Assembly: GCF_023159225.1 (NCBI RefSeq)
Contig: NC_063177.1
Span: forward strand, 15,338,673-15,402,672
Length of the DNA: 64,000 nucleotides
Origin: Perognathus longimembris pacificus
Lineage: Eukaryota > Chordata > Mammalia > Rodentia > Heteromyidae
Direction: 5' to 3'
Part shown: positions 11,006 through 21,939 of the stretch, in pieces
Position numbering within the stretch: the first letter of the stretch is position 1
Layout: each line of letters opens with the position of its first letter
Notes under the pieces: generated by a model
What the model saw: the letters and a program-made list of their open reading frames with translations, nothing else
Database searches by the model: none
Told to the model about the DNA's origin: nothing
Made by a program: the position numbers and the translations under genes

Positions 11006-11964
11006 TTACCATAACTGGTAAGAAGGAATTTTCTTCTTATAAAATATTCTTCTAAGGGCACCATTCATGTCTCTGTTCCTCAGGCTGTAGATGAAGGGGT
11101 TCAGCATGCATGAGAGTCACCACCGTGTATATCATCGCCATGACAGTCTCCTTCACGGTAGAGTTATCAGCTGATGGGCATAAGTAGAGATCACCAGCTG
11201 TCCCATAGAACAGTCCCACCACTGCGAGATGGGAGCCACAGGTAGAGAACATCTTGCGGATACTTTTAACAGAAAGGACCTTGAGGATGGATGGAGAAGA
11301 CAATTTATGCATAAGACATGACTATGAGTAGAAATGGAGCAACAATTATAAGACATCCCATGATAAGTATCACCAAATCATTGACATGAGTGTCAAAGCA
11401 GGCCAGTTTTACAACAGCAGAAACATCACAGAAAAAGTGGGGGATAGTGTTGTTCCCACAGAATGACAGTCTGGCCATGAGCAGGGTGTGCAGCATGGCA
11501 TGCAACGTGGTCAGTACCCAGGACAGCACCATCAGACCCACACACAGCTTGGGGTTCATGATGCTGGTGTAGTGTAAAGGGAAGCAGATGGCCATATAGC
11601 GGTCATAGGCCATGGCCAAAAGGAGGAAGTTCTCTAGGTCTCCGAAATACAGGAAGAAGTACATCTGTGTCAGGCAGCCTGCATAGGGGATGGCAGGGAC
11701 TTGGCTCTGCATGTTCTGCAATAGTTTGGGCATGGTGACAGAGGAAAAGCAGAGGTCAGAGAAGGACAAGTTGCTGAGAAGCAAATACATGGGTGTGTGG
11801 AGATGGGAGTCCAGTCGAATGAGGACAATGATGAGGAGGTTCCCCAGGACAGTGGTAAGGTACATAGTCAGAAAGAGGGCATAGAACAGATGCTGGTGCT
11901 CAGGTTTGATGGGCAGGCCCAGGAGGAGGAACTCTGAGGTGATAGTTTTGTTTCTTTCTGTCAT
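11006..11964 (-). pseudogene. OR1E-type pseudogene with one stop and two 4-bp duplications
   Basis: The first 219 codons are intact and very close to the OR1E genes here, with the start motif [23 protein letters not shown] and both disulfide cysteines. Codon 220, normally Arg after SYA in TM5, is TAA. About 14 bases later a tandem ATCC duplication shifts the frame. A second 4-bp duplication (CATG) near TM7 (11100-11112) shifts it again, so PMLNP becomes scrambled. The natural stop would be the TAA at 11008-11006. Loss of TM6 and TM7 means no functional receptor. A splice acceptor-like CTCTTAAAG is kept upstream. Confidence 0.94.
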
Positions 11965-12401
11965 GCTTTGTCTGCAGTATCTTTAAGAGAAATGATATTG
12001 TTCCTGTAAATCCAAATAAAAATAAGTGTACGTGCATGTTTATGTCTGTTCATTGTTTTCAATAATTAACCTTACCCTCATCACAATTATAATCTCCAAA
12101 CACCTTATGCTATAACCTATATAAATTTAATGACTCAGTTATTGACAGTTTTTGTGTACTTTCCAAACATACTATTTATTAGCTAGTGAAAGACAAGATG
12201 TATTAAGTTTTCCTTACCTGCCTAATTGATCATCCTAGACAACTTTAGTTGGTTCTTATTCACTGTTGGTCCTAGAAGAGTTTTCCATATTCGTTCTCCT
12301 TAAAATTCTATATATACTCCTGAGGAAAAACTGATGTATCGCAATGCCTTAGGTTACCATTTAGCATGCAGGTATCCATGGCTCTCTAATCTGCAAAACT
12401 C
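11965..12401 (-). other. 5' flank of the OR pseudogene
   Basis: This holds the acceptor-like CTCTTAAAG (minus, AG at 11982-11981) and AT-rich DNA beyond it. No upstream exon or promoter is recognised. Confidence 0.45.
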
Positions 12402-12877
12402 TTTTTTTAAATTTATTTAATAATTAAACAAAAATTTTTGACATGGTGTTGTGCACAAGGGGTACAGTTACATAGTAGGGCAGTATGTACATTTCCTGTG
12501 ATATCTTACACCCTGTTTTTCTTTCCCTTCCCTAGGTCAGGTAGACATGTACACAATACACAGTGTACCAAGAAGATATACAGTAGCAACGTGGCCTATG
12601 CCAAAGAAAATTCGCCTAGGGCTTTAAATGTAATGTCGACAGTAGACAATATGTTAACAATATTCTTATATGAACGTACATACATAGCTTTTGAGCTATT
12701 ATGATCCACTGAGAGGTCTATTTTTGACCTGTATATATTGAGTAGTTCTTTGGTTTTAGTTACATAATGTAGGGTCTCTGACCCAAACCTGTGGGATATA
12801 CCATTTGACAAGAAGTTTTTGGTTTCCCAGACCTGGTCTCTACTGTCTCACCCTCCCCGCTTCTTAACAGTCATATA

Positions 12878-15800
12878 TCAGGAGACCATGCCCCTTTGTT
12901 TTCTGTGTTCTAGGCTTGTCTTGCTCAACATTATTTGTTCAAGTTCTGACCATTTCCCTGCGAATAACAATATTTCACCATTTCTAATTGCTATGTAGTA
13001 TTCCATTGTGTATAGGTACCATATTTTTTGGATCCATTCATCTGTGGGGGGGCATCTGGGTTGTTTACATATTTTGGCTATTGTGAATTGTGCAGCGACA
13101 AACATGGAAGTGCAAATGTCTTTTTGATATATTGGGACCTGTTGTTCAGGATAGATGCCTAGGAGTGGTATGGCTGGGTCATAGGGTAGGTCATATTGAG
13201 CTTTTTGAGAAACCTCCATACTGTTCTCCAAAGTGGTTGTACTAATTTGCACTCCCACCAACAATGGAGAAGGGTTCCTCTTTCCCCACACCCCCTCCAG
13301 CATTTGTTGTTGCCTGAGTTCAGAGTATAGGCCATTCTAACTGGAGTGAGGTGGTATCTCAGGGTTGTTTTTATTTGCATTTCCTTTATTGCCAGGGATG
13401 TTGAACATTTCCTCATATGTTTCTTTGCCATTTTTATCTCTTCTCTTGTGAAGTCTCTCTTTAGCTCCTTTGCCCATTTCCTAATTGGTTTACTGGGCTT
13501 GGAGGGGCTTAGTTTTTTGAGTTCTCTGTAGATGACAGATATTAGGCCTTTGTCTGTTGCTGTGCTGGTAAAGATCCTTTCCCATATGGTTGGCTGTCTT
13601 TCTATTTTGGTGGCTATGTCCTTAGCTGTGCAGAAACTTTGTATTTTGTAGTACTCCCATTTGTTGAGTCTCTCCCCTAACTGTTGTGCCCCTGGGACTA
13701 TATTCAGGAAGTTCCTTCCTGTGCCTATAAGTTCTAGCATCTTTCCTACTCTGTCCTTCAGTAGTTTCAAGGATTTAGGTCTGATGTTGAGGTCCTTGAT
13801 CCATTTTGAGTTGATCTTGGTGCATGGTGATAGGCTAGGGTTCACTTTGAGTTTTCTGCATATGGCTGCCCAGTTTTCCCAGCACCAGTAGTTGAAGAGG
13901 CTATGTTTTTTCCATTGTATGTCTTTAGCTCCTTTGTCGAATATCAGCTGACTGTGAGAGTGCGGTTTTATTTCTGGATCTTCAATTCTATTCCATTGGT
14001 CTTCAGGTCTGTTTTTTTACCAATACAAGGCTGTTTTTGTTATGATGGCCCTGTAGTAGAGCTTGAAGTCTGGTATTGTGATACCTCCTGCACTGCTTTT
14101 TTTTTTTTTTTTTTTTGCCTAGAATTGCTTTGGCTCTTCTAGGTCTTTTGTTGTTCCATATGAATTTATGGGTTGCTTTCTCTATTTTCGTGAAGAATGT
14201 AACTGGGATTTTGATGGGGATTGCATTGAATTTGTATAACAATTTGGGCAACATGGCCATTTTCACTATGTTGATTCTGCCTACCCATGAGCATGGGAGG
14301 TCTTTCTATCTCCTTCTGTCTTCTTTGATTTCCTTTATTAAATTTGTATAGTTCTCATTAAATAGGTCCTTCACGTCTTTCGTTAGGTTGATCCCTAGGT
14401 ACTTTATTCTTTTTTTGTTTACTGTAAATGGAATTGTTTCCATAATTTCCTTTTCTGCTTGTATATTGCTGGTGTATAGAAAAGCTGCTGACTTTTGTGG
14501 ATTGATTTTGTATCTTGCTACTTTGCCAAAATGGTTTATTTGGTGTAGGAGTTTGGGGACTGAGTTTTTTGGATCCTTCAGATATAAGATCATGTCATCT
14601 GCGAATAGGGATAGCTTGATTTCTTCCTTGCCGATGTGGATCCCTTTGATGTCCTCCACTTTTAATATTGCTATGGCTAGGGATTCCAGCACTATATTGA
14701 AAAGAAGTGGGGAGAGTGGGCTTCCTTGTCTGTTCATGAGTTTAGGGGAAATGATTTTAGTTTCTTCCCATTTAATACAATGTTAGCAGTTGGTCTGTTG
14801 TATATGGCTTTTATTGTTTTGGGGAATGTTCCATCTATTCCTGTTCTCTCCAGAGCTTTTAATAAGTATGGATGTTGTATTTTGTCAAAGGCTTTTTGGG
14901 CATCGACTGAGATAACAATGTGATTCTTAATTTTAGTTCTGTTTATGTGGTGAATTACATTGATTGATTTATGGATATTGAACCATCCTTGTGACTGTGG
15001 GATGAAGCCTACTTGGTCATGATGTATAATTTTCTTGATCAGTTTCTGGGTCCTGTTAGCTAATATTTTACTGAGGAGCTTTGTGTCTGTGTTCATTAGT
15101 GATATTGGTCTGTAGTTCTCTTTTTTTTTTTTGTTAGGTATTTGCCTGGTTAGGGGATGAGTATAATATTAGCTTCATAGAATGAGTTTGGGATTTCTCC
15201 CTCTGTTTCTATTTCGTGGAAGAGTTTGAGGAGTATTAGTATTAGCTCCCCACTAAAGGTTTTATAGAATTTGTTGGTGAATCCATCTGGGCCTGGGCTT
15301 TTCTTTGTTGGGGGGCTTTTCTTTGTTGGGAGGCTTTTGATTACTCCCTGTATCTCGCTGTAAGTTATTGGTTTATTTAGTTGATTTATTTCTTCTTGGT
15401 TCAATTTGGGGAGTTTATACTTCTCTAAGACTTGATCCATTTCTGTAAAGTTATTGTTTTGTATTGAGTAGAGTTTCTGGAAATAGTTCCTTATGATTGT
15501 TTGAATATCGTGTGTACTTGTAATTTTTCCGGTGGAGTCCCTGATTTTACATATATGAGTCTTTTCTTTTTTTTTTGTTGTATGTCTTGCGAGGGGTCTG
15601 TTGATTTTATTTATTTTCTCAAAGAACCAGCTTTTAATCATATTTACTTCTTGAATGGTCTTTTTATTTTCAATCAGATTTATCTCTTCTTTAATCTTTG
15701 TGATCTCTCTCCTCCTAGTCATTTTAGATTCGATCATTTCTTGTTTCTCCAGTTGTTTTAGTTTCAACGTGAGGTTATTTACCTGCTCTGCTTTCATTCT

Positions 15801-16720
15801 TTTAATGTGAGTGCTGAGGGCAATGATCTTGCCTCTCAGTACTGCTTTAGCTGTATCCCATAGGTTTCTTTGTGATGTACTTTCATTGTCATTGTGGCTT
15901 ATGAATTCATCAATTTCATCTTTAATTTTGTCTGTGGCCCACGTGTTATAAAACAGTGTTGGGTTTAGCCTCCAGGAATGTGTATAGCTTCTGTGGTAAC
16001 CATTGTTGTTGAGGGTTACCTTTATTCCACTGTGGTCAGATATAATACATGGGATGACGTCAATACTTTTGTATTTGCTGAGGTTCTTTGTGTGGGCTAT
16101 GACATGGTCTGTTTTGGAGTATGATCCACGGGCTGCTGGGAAGAAGGTGCATTGGGTCTCTGTAGGGTGGAAGATTCTGTATACATCTGTCAGATCCATA
16201 TGGGATATGGTGTTATTTAGGTCCTCAGCTCCCTTGCTAATCCTCTGGGTGTTGGATCTGTCTCTTGGAGAGAGTGGGGTATTAAAGTCACTCACTATGA
16301 TTGTGTTTGGGTCTCTCTTGTTCTGTAGTTCTGTGGGAATTTGCTTGACATATGTAGGGCCTCTTTTGTTTGGTGAATATACATTTATCACCGTGATGTC
16401 TTGATTCTGGATTTTTCCTTGTATTAAAATGTAGTGCCTTTCTTTGTCTTTTTTAGTTGATTTTAATGAGAAGTTCAGCTTGTCTGAAATCAGGATGGCT
16501 ACTCCTGCCATTTTGGTAGGTGCGTTTGCTTGGAAGATCTTGCTCCTTCCTTTCATTCGGAGCCTGTTTTTATCCCTTGATGTAAGATGGGTCTCTTGTA
16601 ACCACAGATGGCAACTTTTTTTTTGCGGATCCACTCTGCCAGGCTTCTCCTCTTTATCGAAGAGTTTATACCATTTATATTCAAAGAGATCAAGGGTAAG
16701 AGTGTTTTTTCCCCTTCCAT
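12878..16720 (-). pseudogene. L1 ORF2 (endonuclease-reverse transcriptase), broken
   Basis: The start is taken at 16720 ([20 protein letters not shown]). A frameshift in a run of nine A near 16618 precedes QETHL. The endonuclease part is largely open to 15150 and keeps QETHL, INVYSPN, SDFN and SDHSG. A TAA replaces Lys after IILIP near 15150, followed by an expanded A-run. The RT part keeps [12 protein letters not shown] (14737-14306 frame). A 20-A run at 14097-14116 breaks it again. The C-terminal [18 protein letters not shown] cysteine motif is present (13303-13159 region). Family function is target-primed reverse transcription, but no full product is possible. Confidence 0.9.
14097..14116. 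repeat. 20-base homopolymer T run
   Basis: This is an A-run in the ORF2 sense, in place of a shorter lysine-rich tract, and it is likely a slippage expansion. Confidence 0.9.
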
Positions 16721-16866
16721 TTTCCTGTTATGCTGTTTTTCCTCCCTTTTTTTTCTTGTCGTTTGTGAGCTGCTCTTTCTGTTGGGCTCTGGCTATTGTA
16801 GTTTCTTTCTGTTTCTGTCTGTGTGTCTTGTACGATTTCTGTTGGGTGGGGTTCCCCTCTTAGTAT

Positions 16867-17080
16867 TCACTTTAGGGATGGTTTTTTATTTACATACTCC
16901 TTTAGATCTTCTTTGCTATGGAAAATCTGGTTTTTCCCTCGAATTTGAATTCTAGCTTCGCTGGATTTCTTATTCTGGGTTGGCGATTGTTGCCCTGTAG
17001 GACTTGGATGGTGTCCTTCCATTCTCTTCGCGCGTGGTAGGTTTGTGTGGAGAGGTCTGCTGTTATTTGGTTCCTTTTCC
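16867..17080 (-). pseudogene. L1 ORF1 C-terminal part
   Basis: In the frame continuing from the other side of the LTR element this reads NQITADLSTQTYHARREWKD and later PAKLEFKFEGK. After a frameshift near 16930 it reads NQIFHSKEDLKEY to a stop at 16867. This is the C-terminal nucleic-acid-binding domain of ORF1p. Its N-terminal partner is at 22449-23246. Confidence 0.85.
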
Positions 17081-17086
17081 CATTGT
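17081..17086. repeat. Target-site duplication CATTGT (left)
   Basis: Identical to 22443-22448 immediately after the 3' LTR. Six bases is typical for class II ERV integrases. Confidence 0.93.
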
Positions 17087-17589
17087 TGTTGGGGATCATT
17101 ATGGCCTGGGAAAGACTGCCCTTCCACCAGCCTTGGGACAATAGAAGTCCCTCCCACCTTCTGGCCTCCACCCTTTGGGAGGTGAACACGTGCGTGCCAC
17201 CATGATGGGGTTGTCCCGCCCACAAAGGGAAGTTTCGTGATGTCACTTGATGAACGTGACCCCTAGCCTATGACTGACCCTTTGGCCAGCCCCCTTTCTT
17301 TCCCGCCATTACTTCTATATAAGTGCCCTTCCATATTAAAGTCTTTGAGACGCTTTTCACCACCGCAGCGTGTCCCTGATGCCTTCCTTTTCGCCTCCGC
17401 CCTCGGTAACATGTGGGGGGACTGGGGGGAGGGGAAGCTTCAGCAACCCGTCCTCAACTTAGCGTTTGCCCATGTGAGCACGCCTTTGGCCTTCCGCTGG
17501 CGGAGGGCCAGGCTGAGTGCTCTTTCATAGAGTTTGTGGTTACCATTGTCCCCGTGGGGGGGAGAAAGGGGGTGTCCAGAACCCCAACA
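17087..17589 (+). mobile_element. 5' LTR
   Basis: 503 bases from TGTTGGGG to CCCCAACA, an 8-base terminal inverted repeat. TATATAAG (17316-17323) is the likely TATA box and ATTAAA (17335-17340) the likely polyadenylation signal, an unusually close spacing. A CRE-like TGATGTCA lies upstream in U3 (about 17238-17245). It differs from the 3' LTR at two positions only (near 17173 and 17405). Confidence 0.95.
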
Positions 17590-17593
17590 TAAA

Positions 17594-17611
17594 TGGCGCC
17601 CAAACAGGGAC
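17594..17611 (+). promoter_or_regulatory. Primer binding site, tRNA-Lys3 type
   Basis: TGGCGCCCAAACAGGGAC lies four bases after the LTR. It matches the 18-base tRNA-Lys(UUU) primer site known from MMTV and lentiviruses except for A in place of G at position 9. Confidence 0.88.
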
Positions 17612-18816
17612 CGAATCGTACGGCCGAGAAGTTCGGGGTACAGTATCCCCACAGATTGCTAAGTAGGGTTTTAGAGGAGGGTCCTGCCCATCCAGACGGG
17701 GCAGAAGCATGGAGACACAGGCTCGCGGGACGCGGGGCCAGAGAGTTGCCCCGCCGTGGCGATTTGGCGCCAGGCGGCGGAGGGAGCGGGGCGCGCTTCC
17801 CGTGGAAACATGTCAGTGGAGCAGTGGGGCCAGAGCAAGAGGAATGCGACCCCGGGCTGGGGTCGGTTAGTTCTGCTCTGCGCGCCCCGGGCCAGACGGC
17901 GGTCCCGGCACCCACAGTGGTGCTTGAGAAGCAGTGGGTGGCCGAGCGCCGGAGCGGTTTGGCTTGCGCGGGCTGAGTGTGAGTACATTGGGCTCTGCGC
18001 CGCCCCGGGTTGCGAGCTGTGTGTGCTGGGGCTCGCGTGGCCCCGGGCGGCACCAGGCATCTTTTGCGGTAGCATTTGGGCAGCCGAGTGTGGCGGGCCG
18101 AGCACGGCATGGCGGAAGCGCGGTTCCGCCATGTGGGAAGCTGTGGCATGGCGGCGGCAGAGCTGCGGGATAGAGTTAAAAAAAAAAAAAAAAAAGGCGT
18201 GGCGTGCAGTTTAGACCATGGGCCGGCGTCCCAGTTGGGGTGCGTGGGCGGCAGCAGTGGTGGCAGCAGCCCCGGAGTGGCTGGACCTGCTGCAGCCCGG
18301 CAAACTGCTTTATGCCCGCCGATGGTCGTTAAGCTCAGAAATTCGGGTGAGTTGGTTGAATCCTGATTTCTCTGACTTAACACACACGTGGAGCACAATG
18401 GGGCATGCCATATTGGAGGCGGGGCCCCACCCATTCCCCCCAGGTGAGGGGCGGGGACTCAGACTAACAGGCCTCAAGTGATTGCGCTGCAGCTGAGAGA
18501 GGCAAGCACCCCGCTGTGCTTGCCTGCACGTTTTCTCTCTGTGTCAGACTTACAGCTGCAGACGGGGTTGGAGCCAGGAAAGCCTCAAATTATAAACTAA
18601 AATGGAATATTGAAAGGAAAACAAAGAGTTTTGATACAGCAATAGGTAATTTGATTGAACTTCCATGTTTACCAGTTCAAAGATATAAAATAAACTGGAG
18701 TTTTTCTAGATGGATAAAAGGGTTTGCTTGTCCACTGTGATTTAAAAATTGTCATGTTGGGAGTGTGTAATTAACAGGTTTCCCTTTTGTTTTTTATTCA
18801 ACCACGTGGTTCTATT
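17612..18816 (+). other. ERV leader, GC-rich
   Basis: GC- and CpG-rich up to about 18480. This suggests a packaging/leader region and creates long fortuitous frames on both strands. A 17-A run is at 18179-18195. 18516-18740 has a 74-codon frame whose latter half is not GC-driven, but I recognise no family in it. Confidence 0.5.
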
Positions 18817-18902
18817 ATGGGCAAATTAATATCATTTGCCGCTGGAATTCCAGAAAATTTAAATGGCTAATCAAAGCAATTTTAAAGAGCGCTCAGGTAT
18901 TT

Positions 18903-18934
18903 TTGTGTGTGTGTGTGTGTGCGCGCGCGCGTGT
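18903..18934. repeat. (TG)n(CG)n microsatellite inside the ERV
   Basis: A TG run passes into a CG run, alternating purine-pyrimidine throughout. Confidence 0.9.
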
Positions 18935-19011
18935 GGTTGTTGGTAAGATTTAAAAGCATAACAATAGGTTTCCATCCCGATGTTCGATGCAGATAAAGGT
19001 GCCTATAAAAA

Positions 19012-19160
19012 TTTCCATAAGGTTCAAATATGCAACATGTGGTAAAAGTACACCAGTATGTTATTTTATATTCAGTGTGTTTCCATAAGGTTCAAATATG
19101 CAACATGTGGTAAAAGCACAATGGTATAAAATCAGCATGTTATTTTATACTCAGTGTGTT
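19012..19160. repeat. Tandem duplication (about 68-base unit) inside the ERV
   Basis: Two copies start at 19012 and 19080 (TTTCCATAAGGTTCAAATAT). The second has an extra stretch near AATGGTATAAAATCAGC. Confidence 0.9.
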
Positions 19161-19576
19161 AAAAGTTAAGTGTGCATGTAGCCTTAACAACTCTTTGGCA
19201 TAAATTAAGATTTTACCTTCCCATTTTCTCTCCTGTGTTCTCATAAACTCTCAAGATCAAGAAATTGAGATTGCTTCATACAAATGTGACTATGAACCTC
19301 AGCTTTCCTGACCCAGGATTAATATACTGCTTTATAGGATACAGGTGGACAGATGTGCTAGCCGCATGGACGGTGGCAGCTCCTGGATATAGGAAGATGC
19401 CACCACAGTCTGTTCCCGAACTGCCTTGTTTCACTACTAATGATTCTTTGCTCTCTCTCCCATTGGAAGCTGCTCGAATGATTTATGAGCCTTGAGTAGG
19501 ATGTGAATAGTTCCATCTTAACAGTTACTCCAGGTTAAATCACCATAGTTATGTTAGTGGTCACAGCTAGCCAGGT

Positions 19577-19651
19577 AAAATTTTGGGATTAAGAAAGTCT
19601 TAAAATTTTGTGATTAAGAAAGTCTTTGAATTTTGTGATTAAGAAAGTCTT
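19577..19651. repeat. Three tandem 25-base repeats inside the ERV
   Basis: The unit core is ATTTTGTGATTAAGAAAGTC, at 19577-19601, 19602-19626 and 19627-19651. The copies are almost identical, so they arose recently. Confidence 0.92.
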
Positions 19652-20099
19652 TTCACCCTGCTTAAACCAGAAGGGCATCGATATGCCAGAGCCAGAAGTG
19701 CTGAAAAATTTTGAACACCCTAACCAATCTATATAGAAATTTTGCAGGCAACCCAGAGCAAGATGTGAGCAAGAGATACCACTACAGCCTTGCCTCGAGT
19801 TCCCCATCGCATGGCATGGAACTTGCCAAATGGGGATGAGGGACGCAGCCACTTCCGAGACTGAGGATTCCACAATGCTTTAACCCTTTGCCCTTGGTTG
19901 TCATTTATCTGTGTTCTCTTTCACTTGCCAGTGGGGTTCAACGGCATGATTCAAGTTGATGGCATGTAAATCTCATGTTCTCTAAGTGTTATAGCCAAAC
20001 CTTCACAAGCAGTTTTTGGTCAGTTCTCAACGAGTTACAAATGGATTATCTCTGTTGTGTTTTTTCCTTGTTGCTCAATTGGGAATAAAAAGGGCTTGT

Positions 20100-20325
20100 A
20101 GGACTATGACTCCCTGGATAGTTCAAAGCCAGCCCGGGCAAAAGGAAAAAATCTCTCCAAAATCCCACCTCCCTGTTAAACAGCAAAGAGCCAGATTGAG
20201 AGCTCAACCACAGAGAGCGAGCAAAAGGCTGAAGCAGCACCGTGACTCAAGTGGTAGAGCACTAGCCTTGAGCGAAAGTGCTCATGGACAGTGCTCGGGC
20301 CCCGAGTTCAAACGCGGATGGAAAA
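20100..20325 (+). mobile_element. Diverged chimeric 7SL-Geo SINE inside the ERV
   Basis: AGTTCAAAGCCAGCCCGGGC, then GTGACTCAAGTGGTAGAGCA and GCCCCGAGTTCAAACGCGGA, follow the order of the chimeric SINE. It is 5' truncated. No duplication was located around it. Confidence 0.65.
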
Positions 20326-21087
20326 ATGCAATTCCAGCCACAAACGTTAAAATTCCTGGGACTTAGCCAGTCCAGGAGACGGAAAGGTGGAGTGGAGTGA
20401 GAGGAGAATGGTGCCATATTATCCTAAAGGGAGATGCCTTGTTTCACCCTTTCAAAATGGATCAGAGCCGGGAAATCGAGAGAGATAATTCCTGTCCATT
20501 TTCTTCCTTTTTGCCAGTTGTATATAGGTGTATATATATATTTATTTATTTTGCCTCTGACTGGCTATGCCAAACCAGTTTTCTATCATTAAACACTTCT
20601 TTCAGTCGTTTCTCCTTACTCGTTCACTTTACAATTGGGTTTATGCTCCAAAAGGGAACTGTTCCTGGCTTATGCCCAGGGTGTGTTCTATGCCATTCAT
20701 GCCAACCAGCTCTGAGAACTTGTCGATACTTTGCCTGACCTTTTCAAAAGTGTCTTTTGACAGAATAACATCTCTTGCTGAGATCACCAATGGGGAATTT
20801 GCCGTTCACAGTCGTCACCCTAACACAGGCCTGAACCCTGGAGGCACCAACCTTGGAAACTTCTGGGTATGCCCAAAGACTCAGGGGGGCTGGAGAAAAC
20901 CATAGAGCTCTCTGGCCCTAGTGACCATACTCATGGTAATGATGGGGACTTTTTGCCAGCTACACCGGACTGCCAGGCTGACCAGGGGCCCTTGATTTAC
21001 GTCGCCCCCTTGACAGCAGGAAGTAGCTACAGAAGACGAGACCTCCATCCATACTCCCTGCCTGGTGGCCGCCGGTGTCATAATTTT

Positions 21088-21106
21088 AAAAAACAAAAGG
21101 GGGAGG
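21088..21106 (+). other. Second polypurine-tract-like run in the ERV
   Basis: AAAAAACAAAAGGGGGAGG is nearly the same as the tract before the 3' LTR, 830 bases further on. It is not followed by an LTR. Confidence 0.6.
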
Positions 21107-21917
21107 TATTCCCCAGGATTAATTAAGGATTCCCTAGGATTAATTAAGGATTAGTATGCTTATGTCAATTATCCAGAAATTTTAAATCATCCCGAATCAG
21201 GTTGGGATGGAGTACAGTATATGTGTTTTTCCAGATTGGAAAATTAAACCCAGAGCACCCACTCTGGAGAAATGTTTTCTTGTTCTCTCCAGGAAAAGGA
21301 GGACCATGTTGGACTTCTGCTCTCCCATGAAAATATGGAAAGTAGGACTGCCTACGGTAGGAGGCAACCAAGCTTCCTTTCTAGATTCCTTCTTGAGCGT
21401 CTCATGGCTCAATGTTTTGCTGGGGCAATACTGCCTACAGCATCACACAAAGAAACTAAAGGAATTTTGCACCATGCTTCTTCCTTTCCTCTCCCCCTGC
21501 TGCTAGACTTGGGGAGTCCCATTGGAAAGAAAATAGGAGCTGAGGGTATTGACACTCAACCCCAATGTTTTATGATAGAAATGTTTAAAAAGGTAAATGC
21601 AAAGGTTTAACACCTTGGCTTCAATGTTTATATAAAAGAATGTTTTACTAATCACTTATGTTTGAGTTATCAGCTACTGTGTACTGCCGGGAATGCCAGA
21701 GTTTCAGCTTCTACCTCACCAACAAAAGAGGGCTGCTGTCTGCACCTTCCTGCACTTGGCAGAAACCAGCTGAGGATTCTGACTTCTGGACATAGCCAGA
21801 TGGATGGACCCTTACCTACCCCTCACCCCAGTTTTGTGGAAGGGGCCCCACAGATCTTATGTCAGCATTTGCCTTATGCCCACACATGCCATGTGTTTAC
21901 AGCATCCCCTGCTTATT

Positions 21918-21939
21918 GAAAAAAACAAAAAGGGGGAGA
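21918..21939 (+). promoter_or_regulatory. Polypurine tract
   Basis: An A-rich run with one C ends AGGGGGAGA directly before the TG of the 3' LTR, the position and form of a plus-strand primer tract. Confidence 0.88.

Noticed and set aside
17454..18434. 326-codon minus-strand frame and overlapping plus-strand frames at 17593-18481
   Set aside because: They span the LTR edge, primer site and GC-rich ERV leader, and resemble no retroviral or host family. Open frames are expected by composition.
18516..18740. 74-codon frame in the ERV that might be an env or accessory remnant
   Set aside because: No diagnostic motif, too short, and family not recognised.
18817..18870. ATGGGC start like a myristoylated gag N terminus after the leader
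   Set aside because: It stops after 17 codons, and nothing downstream resembles matrix or capsid. Position alone is too weak.
19577..19651. Evenly spaced 25-base repeats considered as a CRISPR-like array
   Set aside because: The units are contiguous with no spacers, and lie inside a mammalian ERV.
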